Shown: one piece after another, positions 35,819 to 45,600 of the stretch | Numbering within the stretch: the stretch's first letter is position 1 | How the letters are laid out: the number at the start of each line of letters is the position of its first letter | Source: Nostoc sp. XA010 | Lineage (GTDB): Bacteria; Cyanobacteriota; Cyanobacteriia; Cyanobacteriales; Nostocaceae | DNA length: 64,000 nt | Assembly (NCBI RefSeq): GCF_020829625.1 | Contig: NZ_JAIVFX010000005.1 | Location: 310,001-374,000, forward strand | Reading direction: 5' to 3' | Translations under genes and position numbers: made by a program | The notes under the pieces: model-generated | Told to the model about the DNA's origin: nothing | Database searches by the model: none | The model's input: the letters and a program-made list of their open reading frames with translations, nothing else

Positions 35819-36609
35819 TTCTTTACCTTCATGATCATAAGTAAATATACTTATGAAATTCTTAGGTGTCTATTATATGAACGATTTGTGGCAGTAAAGG
35901 TTTTCTTGATTACTGCAATAATATGTAAAACAAGATACCTAAAATTGGTTATTTTCTGAAATTGTAGTGGAAGATACTTACAAGGATAGGAAGGTTATTA
36001 TAAGAAATCTGTATATAAAACTTGGGATATTGCCAAATTTGAATGATAGATTTTGATGAATCTGAAGCATTTTAAATTGGAGGTAAAAACAGCTAAATTC
36101 AGTCACATTAAAGATTTGAGCCATTTTCCTTCGATCAACGTTAGAAAGTAGCCCCAAAGTAGCCAATAGATCATACGGTTGTTTTTTAGGGAATAATCAA
36201 CGTAAAGTCTCGTGTTAAGAAGACTGATTGGGTAGAAATATCTTGAAGATATCTACAGTGGGGGGCATCACTTTTCCAGAAGTCGCAGCAATTTAATTCT
36301 CGGCAGCGACTATGGACTTGGCAAATAGTTTGTCCAGTCCCCGCAATTGACGCAAGACAATGGCGGACAATGGTAAAAAGTAAAACGTACTAAGTGGTGT
36401 GAGGAGTGGTTCGGACAAGTAAACACAGCAAAATTTAAGTTTTGCTAATACGTGTGAACTTGTTTAAATCAGAGAAGCAGGTTAATCTTGCGTAAGCATC
36501 TCTGGTGAATGTGATCTTGATCTATCATTCGTTGTGATCTAAATCATTTACTAGTATCCAACTGAAAAATCGAGGTCAGTTAAGCGCTAGTGATCATAGG
36601 AGGTCGTCT
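35819..36609. other. Long gene-free region upstream of the M23 peptidase
   Basis: About 790 bases with no convincing frame on either strand, and no repeat shared with other parts of the window that I could see. The sequence is more balanced in composition near 36240-36420. A long 5' leader or a small RNA could be present, but nothing supports one directly. A strong AGGAGGT site lies at its right end. Confidence 0.4.
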
Positions 36610-38916
36610 TTGAAACGAGCATTGAAAAAGAGAGTGAAAGCTGTGTTGAACAATAACCCCAGCAGCGATGATGCCCCGGTAGAACTGCTAAATGTGATAA
36701 ATCCAAAAGTTAACCGCCGGGTGCGAACAAAAGCCGCCATGATTGGCTTGGCAATCTCTATGGGAGCAACCAGCCTTTTGGTGACTCGACAAAGCGATCA
36801 AGCCCAAGCAGCAGTGCCTGTAGGGAGCCAAAAGGCTTTCTCAACAATTCCTGCTGTTCCTGACACTGAGGTGAAATTTGCCTCCACAAAGCTGGAGTCC
36901 CAAGCAGTCTCATCAGCGAGCGTGCCGGAAAATCCTGTTATTGTGGAACCAACGGCAGTCTCACAAGTGCCTGGGCTTGAAGCTAAATGGCAAGTTGCAG
37001 CAAAGGGAATGTCTTTGCAAGTTCCTGCATCAGAAAGGTTTTCCCAAGGAACAGCAGTTTATAAAAATTCTACCTACCTGAACCCCCAAGTGGCACAGGG
37101 ATTAAACAATACCTTAGCTGAGGCTAGTTTCCCAACAGTCAATAATCTGTCTGAATCTAGTGCTGATGGTGTTGGTATTGCAAATGCATCACTAACTGCC
37201 CAGCCACAAACAGTGGCTGCGGTTGGCGTTGCCAACAGTGAAATAAATGCACAACTTAAGGCGCAACAAGAGTTCGCACTGAATCGCTTACAAGAAAAAT
37301 CGAACCGTTTAAGAAACAGTCTGGCACAGTTGCGGTCTGGGGAGACTAAAGATTTATCACAAGCTGATATGGGGTTGGCTGCGCCAACAACTGTAGTTGA
37401 GAAGACTGTATTAGCCCAGTTGGACACTTCTGGCGATGCAAGCAAAGCGAACTTGATATCGAAGTTAAAACAGAAGACACAGACGACTGCCCTAAAACCA
37501 CTAGCTACACCAACAGTTATTGCGTCCTCGACTCGAACAGCCTACGAAGTTAAGCCCGGAGATACACTAGCAGCGATCGCCAGCAGATATAACACTTCCG
37601 TATCAAAACTAATCGAGGCAAATAACCTCAATAATCCAAATGAACTGAAAATTAGTCAACAACTAATTATTCCTGCTGTTCAAATTGAGGCAACTGTAGC
37701 AAGTAACCCCACTGTAGCGAGTACTACTTTTGTAGAGTCCAGCAAAGCTCCAAAAGTAGACAACTCGCCTATAAATATTGGTAGTGCCAACTCATATTTA
37801 CCTAGTTCACAATCACCAGCTATTGCCGACAACAGTAACATTACCGTCCCTACACCGGTAACTGTTCAGGTTCAGGCAAATAGTGCGACCGACTTAGAAA
37901 CAGCCCCCACGGCTAGTTCTTCTGGCGTCGGTGGTGACATTGCAGTGCCACAAGCTTTTGCCGAAATGCAACAGCCTAAAACACTAGCAAATAGGGTAGC
38001 AAGGGTCAACAATAACAATAATGACCGTTTGCGGAGCTTACAAGCGGAAATTCAGAGGTTACAGCAGAAATATCGCACTCAACAGTCTGGTAACTCAGTT
38101 GTGTCAGCAGCAGCTTCTGAAACTAATAATGCTGCAATGCTCACTCCTATTTCTACCCCTAATAATTTCACTGTACCCAATGCGGCTCGACCCAATACTG
38201 TAGCAATCCAAATTCCAGTTCCTACACCGATTCGGAGTAACTATAGCGTTCAGCCAATTAAGCCCCAATTCCGTACTTCTGTACGCCCTAGCGAGGTAGC
38301 AAACCCAGAGTTCTTACCTAATCTAGGGTCTGCTAGTCAGTGGACTCCTTCTAGCACCCCATCTGCCATAAAGGTAAAGGTTGCAACGCCTTCTGGAAGA
38401 GTAAATGCCTCTGACTCCTTAGGAATGATGCGGGGAAGGACAGTTACACCACAGGTACTACCATCTTTGGCAGCAGTTGATCAATATCTGCCCAGACCTA
38501 TTGACGAACTTACGCCTCCTCCATCGACTTCAACCATAGCTTACACCTGGCCAGCAAAGGGCACTCTCACTTCTGGCTTTGGTATGCGTTGGGGAAGACC
38601 GCACAAGGGAATTGACGTTGCTAACTCCACGGGCACGCCAGTTGTCGCCTCAGCTGAGGGGACGATAGAAAAGGCTGGTTGGAATAAAGGTGGTTACGGT
38701 AACCTTGTTCAAATCCGCCATCCTGATGGCAGCACGACTCGCTATGCTCATAACAGCAAGATTCTGGTGCAACCTGGTCAGCAGGTAAATCAAGGAGAAA
38801 CAATTGCTTTAATGGGTAGCACTGGTCACAGTACTGGGCCACACACCCACTTTGAAATCCATCCATCAGGCAAGGGTGCTGTTAATCCAATAGCTATGTT
38901 ACCGGAACGCATGTAA
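36610..38916 (+). CDS. LysM and M23 peptidase (cell-wall endopeptidase or activator)
   Basis: 768 residues. An N-terminal membrane or signal segment (about 43-60, MIGLAISMGATSLLV) is followed by a long Ser/Thr/Asn/Gln/Pro-rich linker and a coil. A LysM domain lies at about 312-355 (YEVKPGDTLAAIASRYNTS), and the M23 domain at about 645-760, with zinc ligands in GFGMRWGRPHKGIDVA and THFEIHPSG (H-x-H shown as GPHTHFE). The first zinc His and Asp and the later HTH are all present, so it is probably an active endopeptidase rather than a NlpD-type activator. The start is TTG 36610, decided by AGGAGGT just upstream. Acts in the periplasm on peptidoglycan. Confidence 0.92.
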   Translation: MKRALKKRVKAVLNNNPSSDDAPVELLNVINPKVNRRVRTKAAMIGLAISMGATSLLVTRQSDQAQAAVPVGSQKAFSTIPAVPDTEVKFASTKLESQAVSSASVPENPVIVEPTAVSQVPGLEAKWQVAAKGMSLQVPASERFSQGTAVYKNSTYLNPQVAQGLNNTLAEASFPTVNNLSESSADGVGIANASLTAQPQTVAAVGVANSEINAQLKAQQEFALNRLQEKSNRLRNSLAQLRSGETKDLSQADMGLAAPTTVVEKTVLAQLDTSGDASKANLISKLKQKTQTTALKPLATPTVIASSTRTAYEVKPGDTLAAIASRYNTSVSKLIEANNLNNPNELKISQQLIIPAVQIEATVASNPTVASTTFVESSKAPKVDNSPINIGSANSYLPSSQSPAIADNSNITVPTPVTVQVQANSATDLETAPTASSSGVGGDIAVPQAFAEMQQPKTLANRVARVNNNNNDRLRSLQAEIQRLQQKYRTQQSGNSVVSAAASETNNAAMLTPISTPNNFTVPNAARPNTVAIQIPVPTPIRSNYSVQPIKPQFRTSVRPSEVANPEFLPNLGSASQWTPSSTPSAIKVKVATPSGRVNASDSLGMMRGRTVTPQVLPSLAAVDQYLPRPIDELTPPPSTSTIAYTWPAKGTLTSGFGMRWGRPHKGIDVANSTGTPVVASAEGTIEKAGWNKGGYGNLVQIRHPDGSTTRYAHNSKILVQPGQQVNQGETIALMGSTGHSTGPHTHFEIHPSGKGAVNPIAMLPERM

Positions 38917-38955
38917 TTCCTAGCTGTCTTTAACGAAATCATTGCCTTGTTTATT

Positions 38956-38979
38956 GAGGGAGTTTAACCTCCCTCTTTT
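38956..38979 (+). terminator. Intrinsic terminator of the M23 peptidase gene
   Basis: Stem GAGGGAG / CTCCCTC with a six-base loop, followed by TTTT, 40 bases after the stop codon. Confidence 0.75.
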
Positions 38980-39082
38980 GCTTTCTATTGCCTCAACAGA
39001 GATGAAAGCTGTAAGAAATTTGTAAAAGTGCTAGCCTTGAGCAAATTTATATGCTATATTAGTTGATAATTTGGAAAGAGAT

Positions 39083-39156
39083 GGCTCAGTAGCTCAGTTG
39101 GTTAGAGCGCGGGACTCATAAGCCTGAGGTCGTTGGTTCAATTCCAACCTGAGCCA
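39083..39156 (+). tRNA. tRNA-Met (anticodon CAT, elongator type)
   Basis: A 74-base cloverleaf: acceptor GGCTCAG / CTGAGCC, D arm GCTC..GAGC, T arm GTTGG / CCAAC with TTCAATT, and discriminator A; no CCA is encoded. The anticodon CAT is at 39117-39119 in loop CTCATAA. The anticodon stem has one G-U pair and an A-G mismatch next to the loop. An acceptor beginning with a G-C pair rather than an unpaired first base argues against the initiator tRNA. Confidence 0.95.
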
Positions 39157-39158
39157 CT

Positions 39159-39897
39159 TTAAAAATTATAAGTAGGGTTTGCTGAAGAAAGCAAAAGTTT
39201 AAACTCCTGCGAAAATTCTGCTTCTAATCCTTTTGGTAAAATCATAACCCAATCAATAAAACGATAGAGATTGCGAATATCCCTTTCTTGCAGCCCTTGT
39301 TCATACAATCGCCAAATTAAACTTAAATTTCCACGTTTTCCTTTCTCCCAGTTGTTTAGTAGTTTGCTGGGTTTTCAAATGTGCCATTACCACCGTCGCA
39401 AAGGGATCATCGCTTTTTTCTAACTCTGTCCATCGATTTTGATAATCGAGCAGTTTGACGGTTCCAAATCTAAAATGCAAACCACAATCGGGATAATTAT
39501 AACTGTATTGATTTGGTCTCCAAGTCCAGTCAGCATCGCACAAAATTGCTAGGCTAATGGCTGGTTTAGCAAATTTGTCAAAAATTCGCAGGTTATAAGA
39601 AAACATCCTTTGAGCAAAATTATCTTCTGATTTTGCCTGAATTTCGACATGAATCAACAGCCAAATTTCCTCTCCTCGAATTTTCCAGACTTTGACCAAT
39701 TTATCTGCATATCTTCTACCAAGTTCTGCTTCCCGGTCTATTTGTTGAAATTCTTTATCAAGAAACTCGTGGGGACGTTCCCAATTAATTAGTGCTGCTG
39801 TTTGCGGAAAGAAAAATTGCATTGCTTGTGGGAAGTAAGCTTCTAGGATTTCTTTCCACGGGGAATCATTATCGGCTCTTTCTCGCTCTTCGCTCAT
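39159..39897 (-). pseudogene. Rpn/PD-(D/E)XK nuclease family protein, frameshifted
   Basis: The first 190 or so codons encode a protein of the Rpn-type putative nuclease family common in cyanobacteria: FLDKEFQQI, IWLLIHVEIQAKSED (nuclease core E-x-Q), FSYNLRIFDKFAKP and DDPFATVVMAHLKTQ. The frame then ends early with KTWKFKFNLAIV. Removing one A near 39320 restores the family's usual ending: FSLIWRLYEQG, RDIRNLYRFIDWVM and LPKGLEAEF, up to a stop at 39159, two bases from the 3' end of tRNA-Met. One inserted base therefore splits the gene. Loss of only the C-terminal part may leave a folded core. Confidence 0.85.
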
Positions 39898-39995
39898 GAG
39901 TTGATTGATAGATTTATGTTCTTGATAAGAAGATGTAAGCAGCCGATATTTTCAGCAGGTTAGAAGTTCCTTGGTCAAGAAAATTATATTCAGCA

Positions 39996-42158
39996 CTATT
40001 TAATATGGCGGATGACTTCGGCAACTGACCAAGCTTGAGCGATCGCTCCTCTGGGCTTATGAGGTGCATCGCCATCAAAAATCTCAGAAATAGAAGCAAG
40101 ACAAGCGTCAAATAGAAAGTGATCTAGCAGAGGTTGCCAATCAAAAGGCAGCGATCGCTGTGGATAAAAACGTTGCCAAGCCCGAATATACGGCCCAATT
40201 AACCAAGCCCAAACAGTGCCTTGGTGATAAGCGCGATCGCGTTGCTCTTGATTACCCTCATATCTGCCTTTGTATTCGGGATCTCCTGGATCGAGACTGC
40301 GAAGACCATAGGGGGTGAGTAAGCTCACAGTTGCCAAATCTAAGACTTGACACCCTTGCTGTTCAGAAAAGGCGCAATGGTGCAGCGACAGCGCCAAAAC
40401 AGCATTGGGACGAATTTGAAAATTCCGGCGATCATCTGGCTCAATAGTATCGTACAAATAACCCAGATGAGGATTCCAGAATTTTTGCAACGAGGTTTTC
40501 ACGCGTTGTGCTTGTTGAGCATAACGCTGTGCTTGCTTCGTGAGGCGCACTGGCTCACCAAACTCAAGCTGGCTCAATCGTTGTGCCCACTGACTCAGCC
40601 AACATAAAGCAGAATACCACAGTGCATTGATTTCCACTGGCTTACCGTAACGAGGAGTGACGGGGTATGCGCCAATTACCACATCCATCCAGGTAAGGGC
40701 AACACCAGGAGCATCCCAACTAACTAACCCATCGGTGGCATCGATCTGGATATTGAAATGTGTACCACCAACAAATGCTTTGTAAATTTGCTGTACTAGA
40801 GGGAATTGCTCTGCCAAAAATTCCCAGTCTTGGGTAGCTTCTAAATAAAGTCCTAAAGTTTCAATCCACCACAACGCCCCATCAATACTGTTATAAATTG
40901 GTTCTCCATTGAGATCAAGAAATGCATTAGGAATCAAACCGTGGCGGCAATAATGCCCAAAAGTCCGCAATATTCCTTTTGCCAAGTCAAAGCGCCGTGG
41001 AACTAGTGCCAAACCAGGTAAAGCAATTAATGTGTCGCGTCCCCAGTCATTAAACCAGTGATAACCAGCAATGACCGCAGGGCCTGGAATTGAGGCTCGA
41101 TAGACGATAAACTGATCGCTTGCTTTAAGTAGTTGTTGCCAAATTGTAGATTGGGCATCGGGCATTGGACATTGGGCATTGAAAAGAGGCAGAGGCGCGG
41201 GGTGTGGGGGGCAGAGGGGAAAATTCTCCCTTGCTCCCTGCTCCCTGCTCACTGCTCCTCTGCCTCCCTGCCTCCATCCAAAAATCTGGGAGAGCCGTTT
41301 TTGCTCTGCCTCTACTGCTTCTGCAAAGGTTTCGTCGGTGAGAACACCTGCCGTCGAGTCGGGAAAACCTACTCGTGCTTCTAGAGTGACTGTATCTCCT
41401 GGTTGCAGTGTAACTATCAAGTAACCAGGACTGTAAAGGTCTTCTTTGTCGCCTAATCCCCGTTTTGTCTCCTCAGGCAATCCATAATTCCAATACCAAA
41501 CTGCATCTGTTTGATATCTTCCTTGTGTCCAGCGTAAGTGCCAAGGTATACCGAAATTCTTAGAATTTTTTGCTTGCAGACAGATTTGCTGTTCCCCAAG
41601 CAATTGTGAGAACTGTAATCCTGGATTAGCAGCTTGCTGGTGATGAAAGTTACGTTCTGCTATCAGCAGTCGCAGGCGTAAAATCGCTGTGTCACTTCCC
41701 TCGTAGCGGTATTGGATTAAAGTTCGATGGCAAAATCGAGAGTGGCGAGAGACACGATTAATCGCGTCTGTACTATGATTCTCTTCCCTACTCCCTACTC
41801 CCCATTCGCTACTCCCTTCCCAACCATAGGGCATCACCAATTGTCTGGTTAACTGCCAGTTATCTTGACCCCAAATCCATTTTGGAACTGGGTTAATATC
41901 AAAACAGCGTAGCAATTCGTAGCCTGTCGGCTCAATCTGACCGTTACCCCAAAAATTTGTTCCCAGTGCTACAACGTTCCCTAATACTTCCAAGCTAGCT
42001 TCTAGGTGCGAAAACAGCAGAGTCCGCTCAGAAGGAGGCTTTGTAGCGGCAAACAGCCAACCGTGATAAGTACGTGTGCGGACATCCGAAACTGTACCAC
42101 TGGCAAAACTTCCTAAGCCATTGGTAAGCAACCATTCTCTTGTATCTAAATCAAGCAT
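39996..42158 (-). CDS. Glycogen debranching enzyme (amylo-alpha-1,6-glucosidase type)
   Basis: 720 residues. An N-terminal beta-sandwich domain (WLLTNGLGSFASGTVSDVRTR at the start, given in part) precedes a C-terminal (alpha/alpha)6 barrel with FNDWGRDTLIALPGL, NSIDGALWW, GLVSWDAPGVALTWMD and YHQGTVWAWLIGPY. It hydrolyses alpha-1,6 branch stubs of glycogen in the cytoplasm. Two stretches of repeat-derived sequence sit within it: about residues 115-140 (ENHSTDAINRVSRHSRF, from a palindromic element at 41750-41769) and about residues 290-335 (DNA 41140-41285, low-complexity, Pro-rich). Conserved blocks flank both inserts, and the frame is kept. glgC lies 4 kb away. Confidence 0.93.
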   Translation of the reverse strand: MLDLDTREWLLTNGLGSFASGTVSDVRTRTYHGWLFAATKPPSERTLLFSHLEASLEVLGNVVALGTNFWGNGQIEPTGYELLRCFDINPVPKWIWGQDNWQLTRQLVMPYGWEGSSEWGVGSREENHSTDAINRVSRHSRFCHRTLIQYRYEGSDTAILRLRLLIAERNFHHQQAANPGLQFSQLLGEQQICLQAKNSKNFGIPWHLRWTQGRYQTDAVWYWNYGLPEETKRGLGDKEDLYSPGYLIVTLQPGDTVTLEARVGFPDSTAGVLTDETFAEAVEAEQKRLSQIFGWRQGGRGAVSREQGARENFPLCPPHPAPLPLFNAQCPMPDAQSTIWQQLLKASDQFIVYRASIPGPAVIAGYHWFNDWGRDTLIALPGLALVPRRFDLAKGILRTFGHYCRHGLIPNAFLDLNGEPIYNSIDGALWWIETLGLYLEATQDWEFLAEQFPLVQQIYKAFVGGTHFNIQIDATDGLVSWDAPGVALTWMDVVIGAYPVTPRYGKPVEINALWYSALCWLSQWAQRLSQLEFGEPVRLTKQAQRYAQQAQRVKTSLQKFWNPHLGYLYDTIEPDDRRNFQIRPNAVLALSLHHCAFSEQQGCQVLDLATVSLLTPYGLRSLDPGDPEYKGRYEGNQEQRDRAYHQGTVWAWLIGPYIRAWQRFYPQRSLPFDWQPLLDHFLFDACLASISEIFDGDAPHKPRGAIAQAWSVAEVIRHIK

Positions 42159-42289
42159 TTGCTACTCAAAATCGTTATGAGTATGATATAGTCGTAACAG
42201 ATCGTAATTAAACTGTGAGAGCGTGGATGGGTGAATTTTACTTGACCCAAATTCCAACGCTACTAAACCGATAAAGGAGAATTAGGTTA

Positions 42290-42901
42290 ATGTCCCTTAC
42301 TTACGGAACCGAAGGAAGCCTCCGCGTTGGTCAACAAGCTCCCGATTTCACAGCAACGGCTGTGGTAGATCAGGAATTTAAGACAATCAAACTTTCCGAT
42401 TATCGCGGTAAGTATGTCGTCCTGTTTTTCTACCCACTAGACTTTACCTTTGTTTGTCCCACTGAAATCACAGCATTTAGCGATCGCTACGAAGAATTCA
42501 AGAAAATCAATACAGAAGTCCTTGGGGCTTCTGTTGATAGTGAATTCTCCCACCTCGCTTGGATTCAAACAGATCGTAAGTCTGGTGGCGTGGGCGACCT
42601 GAATTATCCTCTAGTCTCCGACATCAAAAAAGAGATTAGCGCCGCTTACAACGTTCTTGACCCAGCAGCAGGCATTGCCTTGCGTGGTCTGTTCATCATT
42701 GATAAAGATGGTATTATACAGCACGCCACGATCAACAACCTAGCTTTTGGTCGCAGCGTTGATGAAACCTTGCGGACATTACAAGCACTTCAATATGTTC
42801 AGTCTCACCCCGATGAAGTTTGCCCAGCCGGTTGGCAACCTGGTGACAAGACAATGAATCCTGACCCAGTGAAGTCTAAAGTCTACTTCTCTGCTGTCTA
42901 A
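42290..42901 (+). CDS. Typical 2-Cys peroxiredoxin
   Basis: 203 residues; reduces hydrogen peroxide and organic peroxides with thioredoxin. The peroxidatic cysteine is in FTFVCPTEI (about residue 54), and the resolving one in [11 protein letters not shown] (about 175). The C-terminal part has the eukaryote-like Tyr-Phe ending (SKVYFSAV), linked to sensitivity to overoxidation. ATG 42290 is preceded by AAAGGAGAAT. It is followed by a long-loop terminator, a second peroxiredoxin-like gene and a GST, forming an antioxidant group. Confidence 0.95.
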   Translation: MSLTYGTEGSLRVGQQAPDFTATAVVDQEFKTIKLSDYRGKYVVLFFYPLDFTFVCPTEITAFSDRYEEFKKINTEVLGASVDSEFSHLAWIQTDRKSGGVGDLNYPLVSDIKKEISAAYNVLDPAAGIALRGLFIIDKDGIIQHATINNLAFGRSVDETLRTLQALQYVQSHPDEVCPAGWQPGDKTMNPDPVKSKVYFSAV

Positions 42902-42949
42902 ATTTCCCTAGTTAGGATCTAATCCATCCTGTTGGAGTTGAAATCAACG

Positions 42950-43015
42950 AAAACCACAGATAAACAGAGATACACATTAAACAGTGTCAACCTCGGTATC
43001 TATCTGTGGTTTTTT
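42950..43015 (+). terminator. Intrinsic terminator after the 2-Cys peroxiredoxin gene
   Basis: 13-bp perfect arms (AAAACCACAGATA / TATCTGTGGTTTT) with a 38-base loop and a T run. The arms are of the ACCACAGATA type often repeated in cyanobacterial spacers. Confidence 0.6.
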
Positions 43016-43134
43016 AAATAATGTTAAAAATATACCAATCTGAACAATGATTGTGATAAATAAAATGCCAAAAATTAATTATCAATAACTCTTTGACAAT
43101 CCAAAATCTCAAATCAAAAATCAAAAATAGTATT

Positions 43135-43671
43135 ATGCTTACTTCAACTGATTTTAGTGGCTTATTAAACGAGCGATTCTTCCGCAATTTTTTACCAGTT
43201 CCAGCAACAAATAAACTCAGGTTGGGAGTAGGAACGCCAGATTTTCAACTCCCAGATATTACCAATGGAACTTTAGTAAAATTGTCTGATTATAAAGGCA
43301 AGCAACCAGTTTTACTCGCCTTTACTCGCATCTTTACTGAAAAACAATATTGCCCTTTTTGTTTTCCTCACATCAAAGCTTTAAATGAAAATTATGAGCA
43401 GTTTAAGAATAGCGGTATAGAAGTTTTAATGATTACTAGTACCGATGAACGGCAGAGTCAAATAGTTGTGAGGGATTTGGGCTTAAAAATGCCGTTATTG
43501 AGCGATCCTAGTTGTCGAGTGTTTCGTACCTATCAAGTAGGGCAAGCATTAGGAGCGCCTTTGCCAGCACAGTTCGTATTAGATAAAGAAGGAAAACTGC
43601 GCTACTGGCATTTATTTTCTTTTTTGGATCACAATGCTAGTATTGAGACTTTGTTAAAACAATTCAATTGA
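43135..43671 (+). CDS. Peroxiredoxin-like (AhpC/TSA) protein with CPFC motif
   Basis: About 178 residues from ATG 43135; the open frame begins at 43093, but the extra residues come from an AAAATC-type spacer repeat. Thioredoxin fold: GTPDFQLPDITNG, then YCPFCFPHIKALNENY with a C-x-x-C, LMITSTDERQ and SDPSCRVFRTYQVG. It differs from PrxQ in having CPFC instead of TxxC, so it may be a thiol reductase or atypical peroxiredoxin. Probably cytoplasmic; no signal peptide is seen. It lies between the 2-Cys peroxiredoxin and a GST gene. Confidence 0.82.
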   Translation: MLTSTDFSGLLNERFFRNFLPVPATNKLRLGVGTPDFQLPDITNGTLVKLSDYKGKQPVLLAFTRIFTEKQYCPFCFPHIKALNENYEQFKNSGIEVLMITSTDERQSQIVVRDLGLKMPLLSDPSCRVFRTYQVGQALGAPLPAQFVLDKEGKLRYWHLFSFLDHNASIETLLKQFN

Positions 43672-43723
43672 GTGTAATGTGTAAATGGTAATGCCCACCC
43701 TACTCATGAAATTGTGAGGTTTT

Positions 43724-44392
43724 ATGGTGCTGACGCTTTATCATTCGTCGATTTCTCCTAACTCCCGCCGCGTCTGGATTACTCTGCTAGAAAAAGGACT
43801 TGACTTTGAATTAGTAGAGATAAAACTGGATGGGGAGCAGTTTAAATCAGAGTTTTTGGCAATTAGTCCTTTCCATCACATTCCAGCTTTGGTGGATGAT
43901 GGCTTTAAGGTAGTGGAATCTTTGGCAATTTTGGACTATTTAGAAGCAAAATATCCCACACCTGCGATGTTGCCTAAAGATGCCAAAGATTTAGCGATCG
44001 CACGCATGGTACAACTGGTAACTGTAAATGAGCTTTTGCCAGCAACCACCACGTTTTTACCTCAGGTATTGGGCTTACCTGGGGAAGATCCAGAAAAAAT
44101 CGAGCAGGCAAAGCAAAAAATTTCAACAGTGCTGAAGCTTTTTGAAAATTTGCTTGACGATCGCCCTTACTTTGGTAGTCAAAACTTAACTTTAGCTGAG
44201 GTTGTGGCTGGAACTGTAGTAATATGGCTGCCACAAGTAGGCATTTCCTTAAGTGATTATCCAAAGGTGAATGCTTGGCACGATCGGTTAGCTGCACGGA
44301 CAACATGGCAAGCTACCGAGGCTACACCAGAAGCAATGGAAGCGTTAAAGTCCATCATAGTAGCGAGAAACACGCAGCAAATTCATAGCTAG
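43724..44392 (+). CDS. Glutathione S-transferase family protein
   Basis: 222 residues. The N-terminal thioredoxin-like domain contains SSISPNSRRVWITLLEKG, the glutathione-contact IPALVDDG (cis-Pro) and VVESLAILDYLEAKYP. The helical C-terminal domain has NLTLAEVVAGT. It is a soluble protein that conjugates or reduces with glutathione; the substrate is unknown. ATG 43724 follows a GAGGT site. It lies 52 bases after the peroxiredoxin-like gene and may share its transcript. Confidence 0.9.
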   Translation: MVLTLYHSSISPNSRRVWITLLEKGLDFELVEIKLDGEQFKSEFLAISPFHHIPALVDDGFKVVESLAILDYLEAKYPTPAMLPKDAKDLAIARMVQLVTVNELLPATTTFLPQVLGLPGEDPEKIEQAKQKISTVLKLFENLLDDRPYFGSQNLTLAEVVAGTVVIWLPQVGISLSDYPKVNAWHDRLAARTTWQATEATPEAMEALKSIIVARNTQQIHS

Positions 44393-44437
44393 TCAATGTA
44401 GAGATGGTAAATTGACCGTCTCTACAAAGCTAAATTT

Positions 44438-45478
44438 TTACAGCTTGACTTGTTGCAAATGACTGCGGGGATTATAAGTACGTATAGCCCGGATTTTTTC
44501 ATAATATTCCCGCTCTTGCTGGCTGAGGTCTTTTGGTGGTGCGATCGCCACCTTCACCAGCTGATCGCCACGTCCACCCTTAGCGAGGGGCCAACCTTTG
44601 CCACGTAAACGCAGCGATTGACCAGAACGCACTCCTGCTGGTAGCTTGACATTAACTAAACCATCGGGAGTGGGTACATCAATAGACGCTCCTAAAGTAG
44701 CTTCATCTGGCGTGATTGGCACTTCGCACACCAAGTTATCGCCTTCCATTTGGAAAAACGAGTGCGGCTGAAGTTCGACTTTTAAGTATAAATCCCCTCG
44801 TTGTTGAGTCATCGGGTTGATTTGACCTTTGCCCCGCACGCGCAGACGAGTACCAGGTTTAGCGCCAGATGGGATACGAACATCAATTGTTTCGTTACCT
44901 AAACTGAAGCGCTTTTGCACACCATTAAATGCTTCAGCAAAAGTTAGAGCGATCGCAGCTTCACTATCTTGGGAAGTACCCGTACCTGTATCACCAAACC
45001 CATAATCGTTAAAGCCGCCGCTAAAACCACTCGTCGCACCTGTGGAACTGCGGTAAGAGTAATTTTGTGAGTAATTTGAGTAATTATTATTTTGTTGTGA
45101 GTAACTTTGTCGCCCACCGCGAGGGGTAGCACCACCAAAGCGTCCCAGCAACTCATTAATGAACTCATCAAAATTTCCGTATTGACTGAAGTCAAAGCCA
45201 CCCATATCAACACCAGCGCCGCCAGAGGGGAAACCTTCACCAGCTTGTTTCCAATATTGACCGAATTGGTCATATTTTTTGCGTTTATCTACATCTGACA
45301 CAACTTCGTAGGCTTCGCTAACTTCTTTGAAGCGTGCTTCTGCCTGTTTGTTATTTGGGTTGACATCAGGGTGATATTTGCGGGCTAGTTTACGAAAGGC
45401 TTGCTTAATCTCATCTTGAGTGGCAGTCTTACTAACTCCCAAAATTGCGTAATAGTCTTTGAAGTCGGTTGCAGCCAT
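44438..45478 (-). CDS. DnaJ-type co-chaperone without zinc finger (CbpA-like)
   Basis: 346 residues: J domain (about 7-70) with YHPDVNPNN, a Gly/Phe/Ser/Tyr/Asn-rich region (about 80-170; NYSNYSQNYSYRS), and two beta-sandwich C-terminal domains (DVRIPSGAKPGTRLRVRGKG and VKLPAGVRSGQSLRLRGKGW). The zinc-finger CxxCxGxG repeats of DnaJ proper are absent, making it a class B J protein. It activates the ATPase of DnaK. The prion-like Asn/Tyr stretch near 125-145 is notable. No dnaK or grpE is adjacent. Confidence 0.93.
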   Translation of the reverse strand: MAATDFKDYYAILGVSKTATQDEIKQAFRKLARKYHPDVNPNNKQAEARFKEVSEAYEVVSDVDKRKKYDQFGQYWKQAGEGFPSGGAGVDMGGFDFSQYGNFDEFINELLGRFGGATPRGGRQSYSQQNNNYSNYSQNYSYRSSTGATSGFSGGFNDYGFGDTGTGTSQDSEAAIALTFAEAFNGVQKRFSLGNETIDVRIPSGAKPGTRLRVRGKGQINPMTQQRGDLYLKVELQPHSFFQMEGDNLVCEVPITPDEATLGASIDVPTPDGLVNVKLPAGVRSGQSLRLRGKGWPLAKGGRGDQLVKVAIAPPKDLSQQEREYYEKIRAIRTYNPRSHLQQVKL

Positions 45479-45600
45479 GTATCTACTAGCCTCCTATAGA
45501 AATTCTTGTTATGTTTTTTTAAGATAAAAGATGTTGGTTTGCCCGGTATAGTGCCAAAGCATTGAGAATCTGACTTTAAATTAACAAAGAATATAGAAAA

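Noticed and set aside
39159..39897. An integrated element at the tRNA-Met gene
   Set aside because: No integrase, no duplicated tRNA end and no other mobile genes are seen; only a broken Rpn-type gene abuts the tRNA.
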